Of a stretch of DNA of 64,000 bases, positions 26,118-35,706 are shown in pieces. The notes under the pieces are model-generated. The model worked only from the letters and a program-made list of their open reading frames with translations, did no database searches and had not been told where the DNA came from. The position numbers were made by a program, and so were the translations under genes. Every line of letters begins with the position of its first letter. Positions within the stretch are counted from its first letter, which is position 1. The DNA is from Bin103 sp002238925 (GTDB taxonomy: Bacteria; Spirochaetota; Spirochaetia; SZUA-6; Bin103): positions 3,658,001 through 3,722,000 of the forward strand of contig OZ242313.1 of assembly GCA_965208065.1 (NCBI GenBank), read 5' to 3'.

Positions 26118-28446
26118 CGCAATCCGACTGCAGGGCTGTACGCCGACCCCGCTCGCCTCCTACTTGAAGGCACTTGGGGTACTGCGCCTGATTTCCAGTC
26201 CGGCCAATCACGCAAACGCGAGCGGCGTCGCCGCCGACGCCCACGCTCGGGGCTGGTGGGAGAATGGTTGCTTCCATATTGCAACCAGCCTCGGTGAGGA
26301 CGATCTGATCGGCTTCTTTCTGAACGACTACGCGCCGAGCGCGATCATAGCGCCTTGGAACGGCGGCAGCGGTTTCTATCCGAAGGACAACAAGGAAGGC
26401 ATTGGGCCGCTTGCCGCGTCGGCGTCGCCGCGCTTCCGGGCTATCGCGGCGGCAATTGACTTGGCGGCTGGCGAGATACGTCGCAGAGGCTGGTCCGCTC
26501 GGCCCGAGTCTGACGCCAAGACGGCCCTGGTGCACGCGTTGCGCGGCCTACTCGATGACTCCGCCCTGCATTGGCTGGACGCCACCGTGGCTTTGTCCGG
26601 CGAACGGCTCAGCTTTCCGCAGTTGCTTGGCACCGGCGGCAACGATGGCCGGCTCGACTTCACCAACAACTTCATGCGACGGCTGGCGGGTGATCGAGAC
26701 GGTCTGTTCGATGCGGCTACGGGCGCACCGGCGCCGGCTTGCAAGCGGCTGCTGCGAGCGGCGCTGCAGGCCGACGCAGCGCAGGGTCTGCGTGTATTCT
26801 CGCCGGGCCAATTCGCACCGGGCGCGGCGGGAGGAGCGAACGCCAGCGTCGGGTACGACGGCAACGCACACACCAACCCCTGGGACTTTGTACTGGCACT
26901 GGAGGGAGCGGTCCTGTTCGCCGGCGCCGCGACCCGCCGCCACCAGGGCGCTCCCGAGAGCGGCGCCAGCTTTCCATTCACCGTGCATCCGACTGCCGCA
27001 GGCTCGGGCAGCGTCGCCGAAGCGGATCGGACGAGTGTACGTGCCGAGTTCTGGGCGCCGTTGTGGGGTCGCCCCGCAGGCTGCGCCGAATTGGTGGGGG
27101 TGCTGAAGGAAGGCCGCGCTATCCTGCACGGGCGCACGGCCCGTGACGGGCTCGACTTTGCACGTGCTGCGTCCAGTCTGGGGATCAGCCGCGGGATCGC
27201 GGCGTTCCAGCGCTACGGGTTCGCCATGCGTCAGGGCAACATGTATCTTGCCGCCCCGCTCGGGACACGCAGAGTGACCGCACACGTCCCGGAAATGGCG
27301 GAACTGATCAACGATTTCGACGCTGGCGGATGGCTGCAACAAGTCCGCAGGATGGCTCAGGACAAGAACGCGCCGGCCCGTGCGCACCAAGTAATGAAGC
27401 GGTTCCAGGATGCGCTGTTCGCACTGACGGAATCGCAGGCAACCCCGGTTGCCGTCCAGAACGCCATCGAAACCTTGGGCGAAATTGTCGGCTGGCTCGC
27501 CACCACCCCGGCGGCAAGGTCGGCCATCAGGCCACCGCCATTGTTGCGGGGCGCGTGGGTACAGCGCGCCGATGACGGTACCGCGGAGTATCGGGCAGCG
27601 GCCGCGCTCGCCAGCTTGGGGTGGAATCCGCCGCCGCACGGCGCCGCACGGGTACGCCCGGATGTAACGGCCGGCGTTTCCCCTCAAGGGGGCACCGCCG
27701 GTGCCAGGGGTGGCTCCACGTCCGCGGACGCACAAGCCGGCGCACGGCAACCGTTGACCCCAATGGCGGCCCACCTCGCGCCGGTGGATCCCAAGACCAT
27801 CCCGAGGCGGTTCCGTGAATGGGCACCGGCCACCGATCGCGCACTCTCGGTTTGGGGACCCGGTAGCCTGCTGGCGAATCTCATCGACGTGCTCGATGTC
27901 CGGCTGCGCTCCTCGTCGGTTGAGCGCCCGTTCGTGGCGGCGGCGCCTACGCAGGCGCCTGTGGTTGCCGAGTTTCTGAGCTCCGGGAACTTCGACGACC
28001 AGCGCTGTGCCCGCCTGTTGGGGGGACTCGTATGGGCACGCCCGATCTCGCTCCGACACGTACGGGAAAACGCGAACGAACCATGCATCCCATTCGCATA
28101 CGCCGCCGTCAAGCTGCTGTTCGCTCCGGTACATGCCGCGGAAGCCTTCACGCAGCGCAACACGGATGAGCCGGTGCGTAGAATCGCGGTGCCGCCCGGG
28201 TTAATCACCAGGTTGCGCGGCGGTGACGTGGACTGGGCGGTGCGGTCAGCGCTCTCGCGCGCCCGCGCTTCGGGCATACCCTCACCGTTCGCGCATGGCA
28301 GCGACGGCCGCACGACGCGGTTCGGTGCGGGTACGGACGGCCACCGGCTGGCAGCCGCCATGCTGATTGCGATCCACGATCGCCAACTGCAAACGCTATT
28401 CGAAAAAGCATATCCAACAGACAAGGAGACTGAAGATGTCGCTTGA
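26107..28446 (+). CDS. csx17: Type I-G large subunit Csx17 (Cas8g)
   Basis: The 779-residue product starts at the ATG at 26107 inside the end of cas3, where the family N-terminus begins (IRLQGCTPTPLASYLKALGV). Csx17 is the signature large subunit of type I-G/I-U and is thought to recognise the PAM and nucleate the effector. Other family-like text includes NDGRLDFTNNFMRRL and ALEGAVLFAGAATRR. A Gly/Ser-rich linker (near residue 535) separates N- and C-terminal halves. The end overlaps csb1 by 11 bases. No frameshift is seen. Confidence 0.92.
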   Translation: MATDAIRLQGCTPTPLASYLKALGVLRLISSPANHANASGVAADAHARGWWENGCFHIATSLGEDDLIGFFLNDYAPSAIIAPWNGGSGFYPKDNKEGIGPLAASASPRFRAIAAAIDLAAGEIRRRGWSARPESDAKTALVHALRGLLDDSALHWLDATVALSGERLSFPQLLGTGGNDGRLDFTNNFMRRLAGDRDGLFDAATGAPAPACKRLLRAALQADAAQGLRVFSPGQFAPGAAGGANASVGYDGNAHTNPWDFVLALEGAVLFAGAATRRHQGAPESGASFPFTVHPTAAGSGSVAEADRTSVRAEFWAPLWGRPAGCAELVGVLKEGRAILHGRTARDGLDFARAASSLGISRGIAAFQRYGFAMRQGNMYLAAPLGTRRVTAHVPEMAELINDFDAGGWLQQVRRMAQDKNAPARAHQVMKRFQDALFALTESQATPVAVQNAIETLGEIVGWLATTPAARSAIRPPPLLRGAWVQRADDGTAEYRAAAALASLGWNPPPHGAARVRPDVTAGVSPQGGTAGARGGSTSADAQAGARQPLTPMAAHLAPVDPKTIPRRFREWAPATDRALSVWGPGSLLANLIDVLDVRLRSSSVERPFVAAAPTQAPVVAEFLSSGNFDDQRCARLLGGLVWARPISLRHVRENANEPCIPFAYAAVKLLFAPVHAAEAFTQRNTDEPVRRIAVPPGLITRLRGGDVDWAVRSALSRARASGIPSPFAHGSDGRTTRFGAGTDGHRLAAAMLIAIHDRQLQTLFEKAYPTDKETEDVA

Positions 28447-29389
28447 TTTTGGCGCCCTCACGGGCTCGCCGCGGCTCCTGCTCGAGGCGAATCTGCGCCC
28501 GGTGCAGGGGTCTCGATTCCAACCTACGGGGTTCCCGAATCTCGGACCCGCGGTCTATTCCGCGCCGGACGGGGCCGGGCAGACCGTGCTGGTAGAGAGC
28601 GCGCAGAGTATGGCTAACCGCTTGGAAGCCGTATGCTGGGACGAAGCCGCGGACGATTGGGTGCCGCCGCTGCGCGGCCTGCCGTTGATCAAGGTGATCG
28701 ACGCTCAGAACCAGCCGCTGACCAACTCGGTGCTGGAGGCGCACCGCTTGAACTCACCCTACATTCTGGAGGGCAAGGACAAGTCGGTGTTCAACGTTCT
28801 GAAGAGCCGCCTTGCCGGCATGGAAACCGGCAGAGTCAACCTGGGTGAGCTGGCGCGCGTTCTGCTCAACTACGATGCCAACGCCTTGTTGCACGGTGTC
28901 TTCCTTGCCAAGAAGGACCTCGCCGGCGGCCGGCTGCGACTGCCCCGGGCGATGTCAGCATTCATCGAAGCCACCGGGACCCACGTCGTCACCAGCGGCG
29001 GAGTGAAGAACGACACCGTCAATCCGAGCGGAGACACCGGCAGGGGGTTCGGCAACGTACCGTTCTCGCGGGACGAGTACGCCGCGGACCGGATCGTAGC
29101 GTACTTCAACATCGACCTGCGGCAGATCCGTGCGTTTGCCCTGGGACCGGAAGTCGAGACCTTGCTGATCGCCCTGGCGCTGTTCAAGGTGCAATCCTTC
29201 CTCGAGGTGGGCTTGCGCCTGCGTACCGCCTGCGATCTCGACGTGGAAACGGTACGCGTTACCCGGCCTGAAGCGTTTGCCCTCCCGCCACTGGATGAAT
29301 TGCAGGCAGGGCTGCCGGCGCTCATAGACGCGGTAGCGGAGCGCGGGCTGTTCAACGACCCGCGTTCGGTGACCGTGACCTACTCGTAG
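28436..29389 (+). CDS. csb1: Type I-G Cas7 backbone protein Csb1 (GSU0053 family)
   Basis: The 317-residue RAMP protein forms the crRNA-binding backbone of the I-G effector. Family marks: RFQPTGFPNLGPAVY near the start, the VLVESAQSMANRLEAV motif (residues 50-65) and LNSPYILEG. Later come LLHGVFLAKKDLAGGRLRLP and the C-terminal Cas7-like strand-helix region LLIALALFKVQSFLEVGLRL. The ATG at 28436 overlaps the end of csx17 by 11 bases. A 12-base gap precedes csb2. Confidence 0.94.
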   Translation: MSLDFGALTGSPRLLLEANLRPVQGSRFQPTGFPNLGPAVYSAPDGAGQTVLVESAQSMANRLEAVCWDEAADDWVPPLRGLPLIKVIDAQNQPLTNSVLEAHRLNSPYILEGKDKSVFNVLKSRLAGMETGRVNLGELARVLLNYDANALLHGVFLAKKDLAGGRLRLPRAMSAFIEATGTHVVTSGGVKNDTVNPSGDTGRGFGNVPFSRDEYAADRIVAYFNIDLRQIRAFALGPEVETLLIALALFKVQSFLEVGLRLRTACDLDVETVRVTRPEAFALPPLDELQAGLPALIDAVAERGLFNDPRSVTVTYS

Positions 29390-29401
29390 CCAAATACCAC
29401 G

Positions 29402-31108
29402 ATGCTCGCGCTCTCGTTCAGCTTTCCGGCTCGCCGTTACCACGCCACTCCCTGGGGCCGTCATGTCAACGAAGCAGATGTCGCCTGGCCACCCGAGCCG
29501 TGGCGGATTCTGCGCGCCCTGATCGCCACCTACTGGCGCAAGGGAACGTGCGTCCACCGGTCAAAGGATGAAGCCGCAGACCTGATCGATGCTCTTGCTG
29601 CGACTGCACCGATCTATCACTTGCCCGATGGCGCCGTACACGCGCACACCCGGCACTACATGCCGGCCCCGACCAAGAAGACGCTCGTATTCGATGCCTT
29701 CGCACACCTGCCGGACGGAGCGGCAATCGTGGCGGCATGGCCCGACCTTGTCCTGGAGCCAGGGCAGTTCGCCCTGGTCGCCGACTTGGCCGAGGGCATC
29801 GGTTATCTGGGGCGGGCGGAGAGTTGGGTCCAGTGCACGGCAACCGCGGATTGGGACGTGCGTCATGCGAATTGCCTGCCGGCGAACGACTCCGGCACCG
29901 GCGCGGACGACGTGACCGGTGTGCTGGCGGCCCTTACGCCCACCGGCTATGCCGCCCGACGGACGCGCCTGCTTGCCCAGGCCGATGCGGATCAGCGAGG
30001 TATAGCAGCGCATGCCGGCAAACGTGCGCCATCCGACCGCGCGCTGATCGGAAAGCGCCAGCGCACTTTTGGCGTGACGCTCCCGGAGCGGCTGATCGAT
30101 GCTCTGGCAGTCGACAGTGTCGACTACCAGAAACATGGCTGGAACCGGCCGCCAGCGGCGCGCGAGGTCCGCTACCGGAGGACTCCCCTGTCGCCCCACC
30201 CGCGCCGCGTCGTCGTTCGCCCAACTCGGCCGCGGCCCGGCTCCCGCTACACGGTTGCTCGCTACCTGCTCGCTGGCCGCCCCCAACCGCGAATTGAAGA
30301 CGCGATCAAGATCGGCGAGTTGATGCGCTTCGCCGCCCTGGCGCAGTTCGGCTGGGAACGCGACCCCCTGACAGGCCGCAACCGACCGTTGGCGCCACCG
30401 GAAATATCCGGCCGCGACGGCAGCGCACCGTTGCGAGACGCCCGCCATTCCCATGCATTCTGGTTGCCGGAAGATGCCGATGGCGATGGTCTGATCGACC
30501 ATGTGTGCGTATACGCCGCAACCGGATTCGACGCTCGCGTACGAACAGCGCTTGATCGAATAACGCGGTTGTGGATCCGGACCGGCGGCGCCGACTCCGA
30601 AGCGGGCGGCAGGCGTGAGTGGCGTCTGGCGCTCGAGGGCTTCGGCACCTGCGCAGAATTCGCGCCCGCGTCCACGTTGTTACGGTGCTCCCGGACGTGG
30701 CAGAGCGTCACCCCGTTCCTGCCAACCGCCCATCTGAAACGCACACGCGACGCCCGGCAAGTACGCCGCATGCTCGAACAGGGGCATGCCGTCGCCGGTC
30801 CGCTCGCCGAAGCCACCGGATTTCCACGCGAAGTGCGCCGCCTGCTGCGCCGCCGCAACATGCTTGCCACGGGGCTCGCTGAGCAGGTCCAGATCACACT
30901 CCTGCCCCACGTCGAAATACACGGTGCTCCCCGCCGCCCCCTGCAATTTCATCGTTTCCGCTCCCGCGGCCGCGAGACAACCACCGATGCCCACGGCGTT
31001 CTGCTGCTGCTCCGCTTCCCAGAACCGGTCACCGGCCCCATCGCCCTCGGCTACGGCTGCCACTTCGGCCTGGGCCTGTTCGCCGCCTCCGAGGACACCT
31101 CAGCGTGA
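29402..31108 (+). CDS. csb2: Type I-G Csb2, Cas5-Cas6-type fusion (GSU0054 family)
   Basis: The 568-residue product opens with the Csb2 signature SFPARRYHATPWGRHVNEAD and PPEPWRILRALIATYW. The N-terminal half is Cas5-like and should cap the crRNA 5' handle. The C-terminal part ends in the glycine-rich RAMP loop GPIALGYGCHFGLGLFAA typical of Cas6, so this is the likely pre-crRNA endonuclease. It is the only Cas6-like gene in the island, which makes it the probable source of crRNAs for the III-D complex too. The histidine needed for cleavage cannot be assigned by eye. Confidence 0.93.
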   Translation: MLALSFSFPARRYHATPWGRHVNEADVAWPPEPWRILRALIATYWRKGTCVHRSKDEAADLIDALAATAPIYHLPDGAVHAHTRHYMPAPTKKTLVFDAFAHLPDGAAIVAAWPDLVLEPGQFALVADLAEGIGYLGRAESWVQCTATADWDVRHANCLPANDSGTGADDVTGVLAALTPTGYAARRTRLLAQADADQRGIAAHAGKRAPSDRALIGKRQRTFGVTLPERLIDALAVDSVDYQKHGWNRPPAAREVRYRRTPLSPHPRRVVVRPTRPRPGSRYTVARYLLAGRPQPRIEDAIKIGELMRFAALAQFGWERDPLTGRNRPLAPPEISGRDGSAPLRDARHSHAFWLPEDADGDGLIDHVCVYAATGFDARVRTALDRITRLWIRTGGADSEAGGRREWRLALEGFGTCAEFAPASTLLRCSRTWQSVTPFLPTAHLKRTRDARQVRRMLEQGHAVAGPLAEATGFPREVRRLLRRRNMLATGLAEQVQITLLPHVEIHGAPRRPLQFHRFRSRGRETTTDAHGVLLLLRFPEPVTGPIALGYGCHFGLGLFAASEDTSA

Positions 31109-31515
31109 ACCGTTCCCCCCAGCTCCGACAACCGGTCGCGAAATATTCGCCGCAACCGTTGCCAGCCACTGCCCCCCCGAGAATCCCCGGCTACATTCCC
31201 CCTATGGCGACCGAATACCCCAGATATGATGATCCGGCTCTGGCCATAGCGGTTGCGCTGAGAACGGCGCAGGCTCGCGAGACGTTCTGGGACTACCCCG
31301 GGCAGGAAGCTGTCCAGCGAGTAGGACGAGGCCCCCAGCTCAAGGGAGTCATCCACGAGGCGGCAATTCGCAAGCGGCGCAACTCGACCTGGGATGCGCT
31401 TCTGCGTGGCAACCGAACCAGCCTTATGGGTGACGAGTACATTTATCTGCCGCAACCGTTGCCGGCTCTACCTACCTTCGACTCCGCTCGCTTACCCTTG
31501 CTCCGATGGGCATGA
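31105..31515 (+). CDS. Hypothetical protein coupled to csb2 (uncertain)
   Basis: A 136-codon frame starts with a GTG that overlaps the csb2 stop as GTGA, the same coupling seen elsewhere here. The product is unrecognised. It has a Pro-rich start, an acidic/basic middle (MATEYPRYDDPALAIAVALR and on), and a Pro-rich motif LPQPLPA that occurs twice. The TGA at 31513 is followed in the same frame by 50 or so codons with a glycine-zipper-like stretch. The gene may therefore be a decayed longer one, or may not be real. Confidence 0.35.
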   Translation: MNRSPQLRQPVAKYSPQPLPATAPPRIPGYIPPMATEYPRYDDPALAIAVALRTAQARETFWDYPGQEAVQRVGRGPQLKGVIHEAAIRKRRNSTWDALLRGNRTSLMGDEYIYLPQPLPALPTFDSARLPLLRWA

Positions 31516-31690
31516 GAAACGGCTACGAATACCGAAGCCGGCAGCGCTCAGCAGGCGCCCGATTGGCACAGCACCGTGGTAGGCGCCATGGTCGGTGGGT
31601 TGGCCGGCTCGCTCGGGGGTGGCGGATTGGGGCGGGAACTCGGCAACCTGTTGTTTGGCGACTGATCTGCGAGCTGGAGTATTGCCTAAC
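31516..31690 (+). other. In-frame glycine-zipper extension after the stop, before the III-D operon
   Basis: Reading on after the TGA at 31513-31515 gives TEAGSAQQAPDWHSTVVGAM, then VGGLAGSLGGGGLGRELGNL and a TGA near 31664. This is glycine-zipper-like text. No ATG opens it except the internal one. It could be the degraded 3' part of the upstream frame. Confidence 0.3.
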
Positions 31691-32887
31691 ATGACGCCGC
31701 ACGACTATCCAACCCGCGTCCTGGTCGCTGTTACGGGCCTGTCGCCGCAGATCGTGACCGAAACCCTGTTCGCGCTTGCAGTCGGTCATCGCGATCAGTA
31801 TATCGTTCCCAGTCCCGAGCAACGGCTCCTGGAGCCCACGAAGATCCGGCTCATCACGACCGAAGAAGGAGCGCGTCGAACCAAGTGCGCACTCCTGCAT
31901 CCCGAACGCGGCTGGTTCTACCGGCTGTGCTCCGATTACGATCTGCCGGTCATCGAGTTCGGGCCTGAACACATCATCGTGCTCCGCGACGAAGCCGGCC
32001 GGCCACTTGATGACATCCGCAGCAGGGAAGACAACAGGAGCGCTGCTGACGCCATCACGGCAGTCGTTCGCGAGCTGAGCAACGACCAGCAAAGCGCGTT
32101 GCACGTTTCGATAGCCGGCGGCCGCAAAACCATGGGGTTCTATCTGGGCTATGCGTTGTCGCTGTTCGGCCGCGCTCAGGATCGGTTGTCACATGTGCTG
32201 GTGAACGCGCCGTTCGAGTCGCACCCGGAGTTTTTTTATCCGACGCCGAAGATGTATCTCATAAAGGATCGAAACGGGCGTTCGTGCGACGCGCGGGACG
32301 CCCGCGTCACGCTCGCCGACATACCCTTCGTACGCCTGCGGGACGAGCTGCGCCCCGATCTGCTTACCGGCGATGTGAGTTTCTCCGTGGCGGTCGAGGA
32401 GGCGCAACGCGCCGTGCCGCCGGTAGAGCTGATACTTGACCCGGCCAGATGTACGGTCACCGCTGGCGGAGCGAGCTTTGAGTTGAAGCCGTCCCGCTTC
32501 GCGCTATACTGGCTGTTGGCCGACCGGGCTCGCGGGGGCCGGCCCGGGGTCCACTGGAGCGAGGAGGACTTCGTGGAGACGCTGCTGCGTTACTATCGAC
32601 GAATAGGCCGAGTAGATTCTGACTTCGGCGACTACAAGCGGGTCGAGCCCGCTTATCGACGTGGCCCTATCGAGAAAATCGTCAAGCCGACCAAGACACG
32701 TATCAACAATGGTCTCAGGCTGCGCCTGGGCGAACGGCGTGCCACTCCGTACCTGATCGACTCGCTGGGGTTGATCCCCGGTACGCGGCGCAAACGCTTC
32801 GGCCTCAGTCTTCCTCCGAGCGCGATACGGTACCGTACCGATCGCCAGCCCGCCCGCGTCATGGACCGGAGAAGCAGCAATAGATGA
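31691..32887 (+). CDS. CARF ring nuclease, Csm6/NE0113 family
   Basis: The 398-residue product starts with the NE0113-family signature YPTRVLVAVTGLSPQIVTET (ATG at 31691). A second family block, LHVSIAGGRKTMGFYLGYAL, sits near residue 138. These are CARF (Rossmann-like) elements that bind cyclic oligoadenylate. Members annotated as CRISPR ring nucleases degrade cA4 and switch off the type III response. The C-terminal 130 residues are a separate basic domain that may bind nucleic acid (winged-helix-like ELKPSRFALYWLLADRA). No HEPN RxxxxH motif stands out. It opens the III-D operon and overlaps csx1 by ATGA. Confidence 0.85.
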   Translation: MTPHDYPTRVLVAVTGLSPQIVTETLFALAVGHRDQYIVPSPEQRLLEPTKIRLITTEEGARRTKCALLHPERGWFYRLCSDYDLPVIEFGPEHIIVLRDEAGRPLDDIRSREDNRSAADAITAVVRELSNDQQSALHVSIAGGRKTMGFYLGYALSLFGRAQDRLSHVLVNAPFESHPEFFYPTPKMYLIKDRNGRSCDARDARVTLADIPFVRLRDELRPDLLTGDVSFSVAVEEAQRAVPPVELILDPARCTVTAGGASFELKPSRFALYWLLADRARGGRPGVHWSEEDFVETLLRYYRRIGRVDSDFGDYKRVEPAYRRGPIEKIVKPTKTRINNGLRLRLGERRATPYLIDSLGLIPGTRRKRFGLSLPPSAIRYRTDRQPARVMDRRSSNR

Positions 32888-34080
32888 GTACTCTGGTAAC
32901 ATTCCTCGGCAAGTCCCGCATCGATCCCGATACCGGGTATGAGAGAGCCACCTACCGGTTTCCTGATGGACGGACGGAACAAACCGCCTTCTTCGGACTC
33001 GCGTTGTCAAACTACCTCGCCGCCGACGCCACCGTGATACTCGGCACGCGCGGCAGTCAGTGGGGCGTTCTGGTGGAAAACCTGGCGACCGAGAGCGATG
33101 AAGAGGAGTTACGCCTCGCGTTGCTGGACGCGGAAGTCCGGCAAGCTGTCGAGCAACGGCTGCTGGACCAACTCGCGCCGCTCATGAGCCGGGCGGTCGG
33201 GTGCGTCGTGATCCCCCGCCTCATCCCGTTCGGCGAGGATGCCGACGCGCAGTACGCCATTCTGGCCGCGATCGCGGACGCCGTGCCCAAGGGATCGGTC
33301 AGCATAGACCTGACCCACGGATTCCGGCACCTCGGCATGATCGGGTTCCTGTCGGCGGTCGTGCTGGAGCGCGTCACCAATCTGACCGTGCGCGATCTGT
33401 GGTACGGGGCGCTCGACATGCGACGCGACGATATCGCGCCGGTCCTCCAACTCGACGGGCTGGTGCGCGTGCGCCGTTGGGTCGAAGCGCTTGATAGATT
33501 CGACGCCACTGGCGACTACTCCGTCTTCGCCCCGCTCCTGATCGAAGACGGCGTGGCCGAAGACAAGGCCAACTGCCTGAATGCCGCCGCCTTCTACGAG
33601 CGCACGCACAACGTGTCGGAGGCCGCGCGGCAGATTGGGACCTTCCGCCCAGTGCTCGCCGGAGCCCTACGCGGCGCGTCTGGCCTGTTCCAGGCCAAGC
33701 TCACCGAGCGGCTGCGCTGGGCGAAGGAAGGCAAGCCGTGGCGCCAGCAGCGGAAGCTGGCGTACCTGTACCTGAATAGAGGCGACTTCGTCCGCGCCGC
33801 CGTGCTGGCACGCGAAGCATGGGTCACGCGCCTCTGTTCGGACCCAGCCGTCGGGAACGTCGCCTACTCCGACCGGAAAGCGGCTGTCAAACAGTTCGAA
33901 GCTGAACTTCGGGCAAGGGCACACCCGGAACCCTTGAGGACCGCGTATTGGGACATCACGCATCTGCGAAACGCGCTCGCGCACGCCACCCAGCCGGCGC
34001 CGCGTTACCAAAGCACGCTCAAGGCGCCGGACCGACTCTACCGTGCGCTGGAATCCGCCATCAAGCGACTCCTCGAATGA
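32884..34080 (+). CDS. Csx1-type CARF-HEPN ribonuclease (TIGR02221/Csx2 family)
   Basis: The 398-residue effector starts with VTFLGKSRIDPDTGYERATY and VILGTRGSQW, which mark the CARF domain of the TIGR02221 family. The ligand-loop region reads SIDLTHGFRHLGMIGFLSAV. The C-terminal HEPN domain carries the RNase motif R362-N-A-L-A-H367 in HLRNALAHATQ. On cyclic oligoadenylate binding it should cleave RNA non-specifically. The upstream ring nuclease is a matched off-switch. The gene ends 18 bases before cas10. Confidence 0.88.
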   Translation: MSTLVTFLGKSRIDPDTGYERATYRFPDGRTEQTAFFGLALSNYLAADATVILGTRGSQWGVLVENLATESDEEELRLALLDAEVRQAVEQRLLDQLAPLMSRAVGCVVIPRLIPFGEDADAQYAILAAIADAVPKGSVSIDLTHGFRHLGMIGFLSAVVLERVTNLTVRDLWYGALDMRRDDIAPVLQLDGLVRVRRWVEALDRFDATGDYSVFAPLLIEDGVAEDKANCLNAAAFYERTHNVSEAARQIGTFRPVLAGALRGASGLFQAKLTERLRWAKEGKPWRQQRKLAYLYLNRGDFVRAAVLAREAWVTRLCSDPAVGNVAYSDRKAAVKQFEAELRARAHPEPLRTAYWDITHLRNALAHATQPAPRYQSTLKAPDRLYRALESAIKRLLE

Positions 34081-34098
34081 CAAGAACATGAAGAAACA

Positions 34099-35706
34099 AT
34101 GAAACAGGCATTCGTCATTCAGATCGACATCCCGTCGATCAAATCATACGTGTTCGGAACCGATCCGTTGAACGAGGTACGCGGCGCGAGTGCCCGCCTC
34201 GATTGGCTGAATCGGGAAGAGATGGAGCGAGTCCTGCGTGAGTGCGCCACTTCGGCCAAAGTCGAGAAACTGTATGCCAACGGCGGCTCCGCTCAGTTTC
34301 TGTTTCGTGAGTGCGACGAGATCGTTGCGGATACGGCTTGCCGTGAGATGGTCAGGAACCTCCGGCAAAAGACCAGAGATGAAGTCAGGGCAGTCTACGG
34401 CATCGCCCCGCTTGCGGACGGCGCGTCGTATCGTGCCGCCATTCGCTTGGCGCACTTTCGGATGCGCTGCCAGCGCGAGTTTGGCGCCGGCCATCGCAGT
34501 ACCTCCACCATGCCGGCAATCATGGAATGCGCTTCTGCATCACACCTTCCGGCTTCCCGCCGACAGCACGGTCCTGACGGCATCAAGCCCATGTCCGAGG
34601 CGAGCTTCCAAAAAGTAGAATTCGGTCGGCAAGCACGTACCGGTCCGCTCTGGGACGGATGGATGGGCCACTTGCAGAGGTTCGGACCGTGGCCGGAAAG
34701 CCAACGCTGGCAGGAACTGCGTTGCGAGGGCATGACCGATATTGGCGAACCGGTCGGTCTTGTGTATGCCGATGGGAACGCCATGGGCAGAATCGTGCAA
34801 TCGCTGGATGCGCCGGAGACCTCCCGGCAGTTCAGCAGCATCGTCGATGAAAGCATTCGCGAGGCGTGCCATTCCGGGCTGAGCAGAGTCACCGCCACCG
34901 AGATCGAATCCGTCCGTGGTGGCGATTCGGCGCAGCTTCCCGCCGATATTTTGCTACTTGGCGGAGATGATCTGCTCGTAGCCGTGCCCGCCGACCGCGC
35001 CCTCGACTTCTCCCTGCACGTCATCGGCGAGTTCGAACGGCTGACCCAAAGCAAGATCGCCGCGCTGCAGGATGACCGCGTTCGAGGGTTCTTTAGAGAG
35101 CGCCTCGAGGATCGGGGATTCACGATCTCCTGCGGCGTCGCCATCGCAAGAAGCACGTATCCGTTCTATCTCTTGCTGGACTTGGTAGAAGAGCTGTTGA
35201 AGAACGCCAAGCGCTCCGGTAGCTACGGCGGCCACGGCACGACGGTTGAAGCGCACGATCCTGGTCGAATCGACTTTCATCTCGTGGCCGGAGCCAACAG
35301 CAACGACGTCGAACGGGTGCGCGCGGAGACGTTTCTCTCCTTGACGGATGAGCCGCGAACGCTTCGACCGTTGACCTGCTCCCAGTTGGAATCCCTGCGT
35401 GGCGCGATCCAGGATCTGCGCCAAGCTGGGTTCCCACGCAGCAAGCTGCATCGACTCCGAGCCGCATCCCTAACCGAGAGCGCGACTCAAGCACAACGCG
35501 AAGTCCGGGACATCTTCGCGCGCTGCGGGCACGGATCGGAACACTCGCAGCGGCGCGCATTGTGGAACTCCATAAAGCGGCTGTGTCCCAAAGACCACAG
35601 TTACGACTTCCCATGGTTCCGCAAGGAAAGGCGCCGCGTGCTGTGCGTAGCCGACATCGTGGATGCCTATGGTCTATTCCGAGAGCACGAAGGGGGTGCC
35701 CGGTGA
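34099..35706 (+). CDS. cas10: Type III-D Cas10, cyclase active, no HD domain
   Basis: The 535-residue large subunit is short for the family. It starts directly at the first palm domain (VIQIDIPSIKSYVFGTDPLN, EVRGASARLDWLNR), so the N-terminal HD DNase is absent. The second palm has VYADGNAMGRIVQ near 225 and the cyclase motif LLLGGDDLLVAVP, with GGDD at residues 288-291. It should make cyclic oligoadenylates when target RNA is bound, feeding the adjacent CARF proteins. The C-terminal helical domain (380-535) contacts Cas11. The stop overlaps the cas7 GTG (GTGA). Confidence 0.92.
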   Translation: MKQAFVIQIDIPSIKSYVFGTDPLNEVRGASARLDWLNREEMERVLRECATSAKVEKLYANGGSAQFLFRECDEIVADTACREMVRNLRQKTRDEVRAVYGIAPLADGASYRAAIRLAHFRMRCQREFGAGHRSTSTMPAIMECASASHLPASRRQHGPDGIKPMSEASFQKVEFGRQARTGPLWDGWMGHLQRFGPWPESQRWQELRCEGMTDIGEPVGLVYADGNAMGRIVQSLDAPETSRQFSSIVDESIREACHSGLSRVTATEIESVRGGDSAQLPADILLLGGDDLLVAVPADRALDFSLHVIGEFERLTQSKIAALQDDRVRGFFRERLEDRGFTISCGVAIARSTYPFYLLLDLVEELLKNAKRSGSYGGHGTTVEAHDPGRIDFHLVAGANSNDVERVRAETFLSLTDEPRTLRPLTCSQLESLRGAIQDLRQAGFPRSKLHRLRAASLTESATQAQREVRDIFARCGHGSEHSQRRALWNSIKRLCPKDHSYDFPWFRKERRRVLCVADIVDAYGLFREHEGGAR

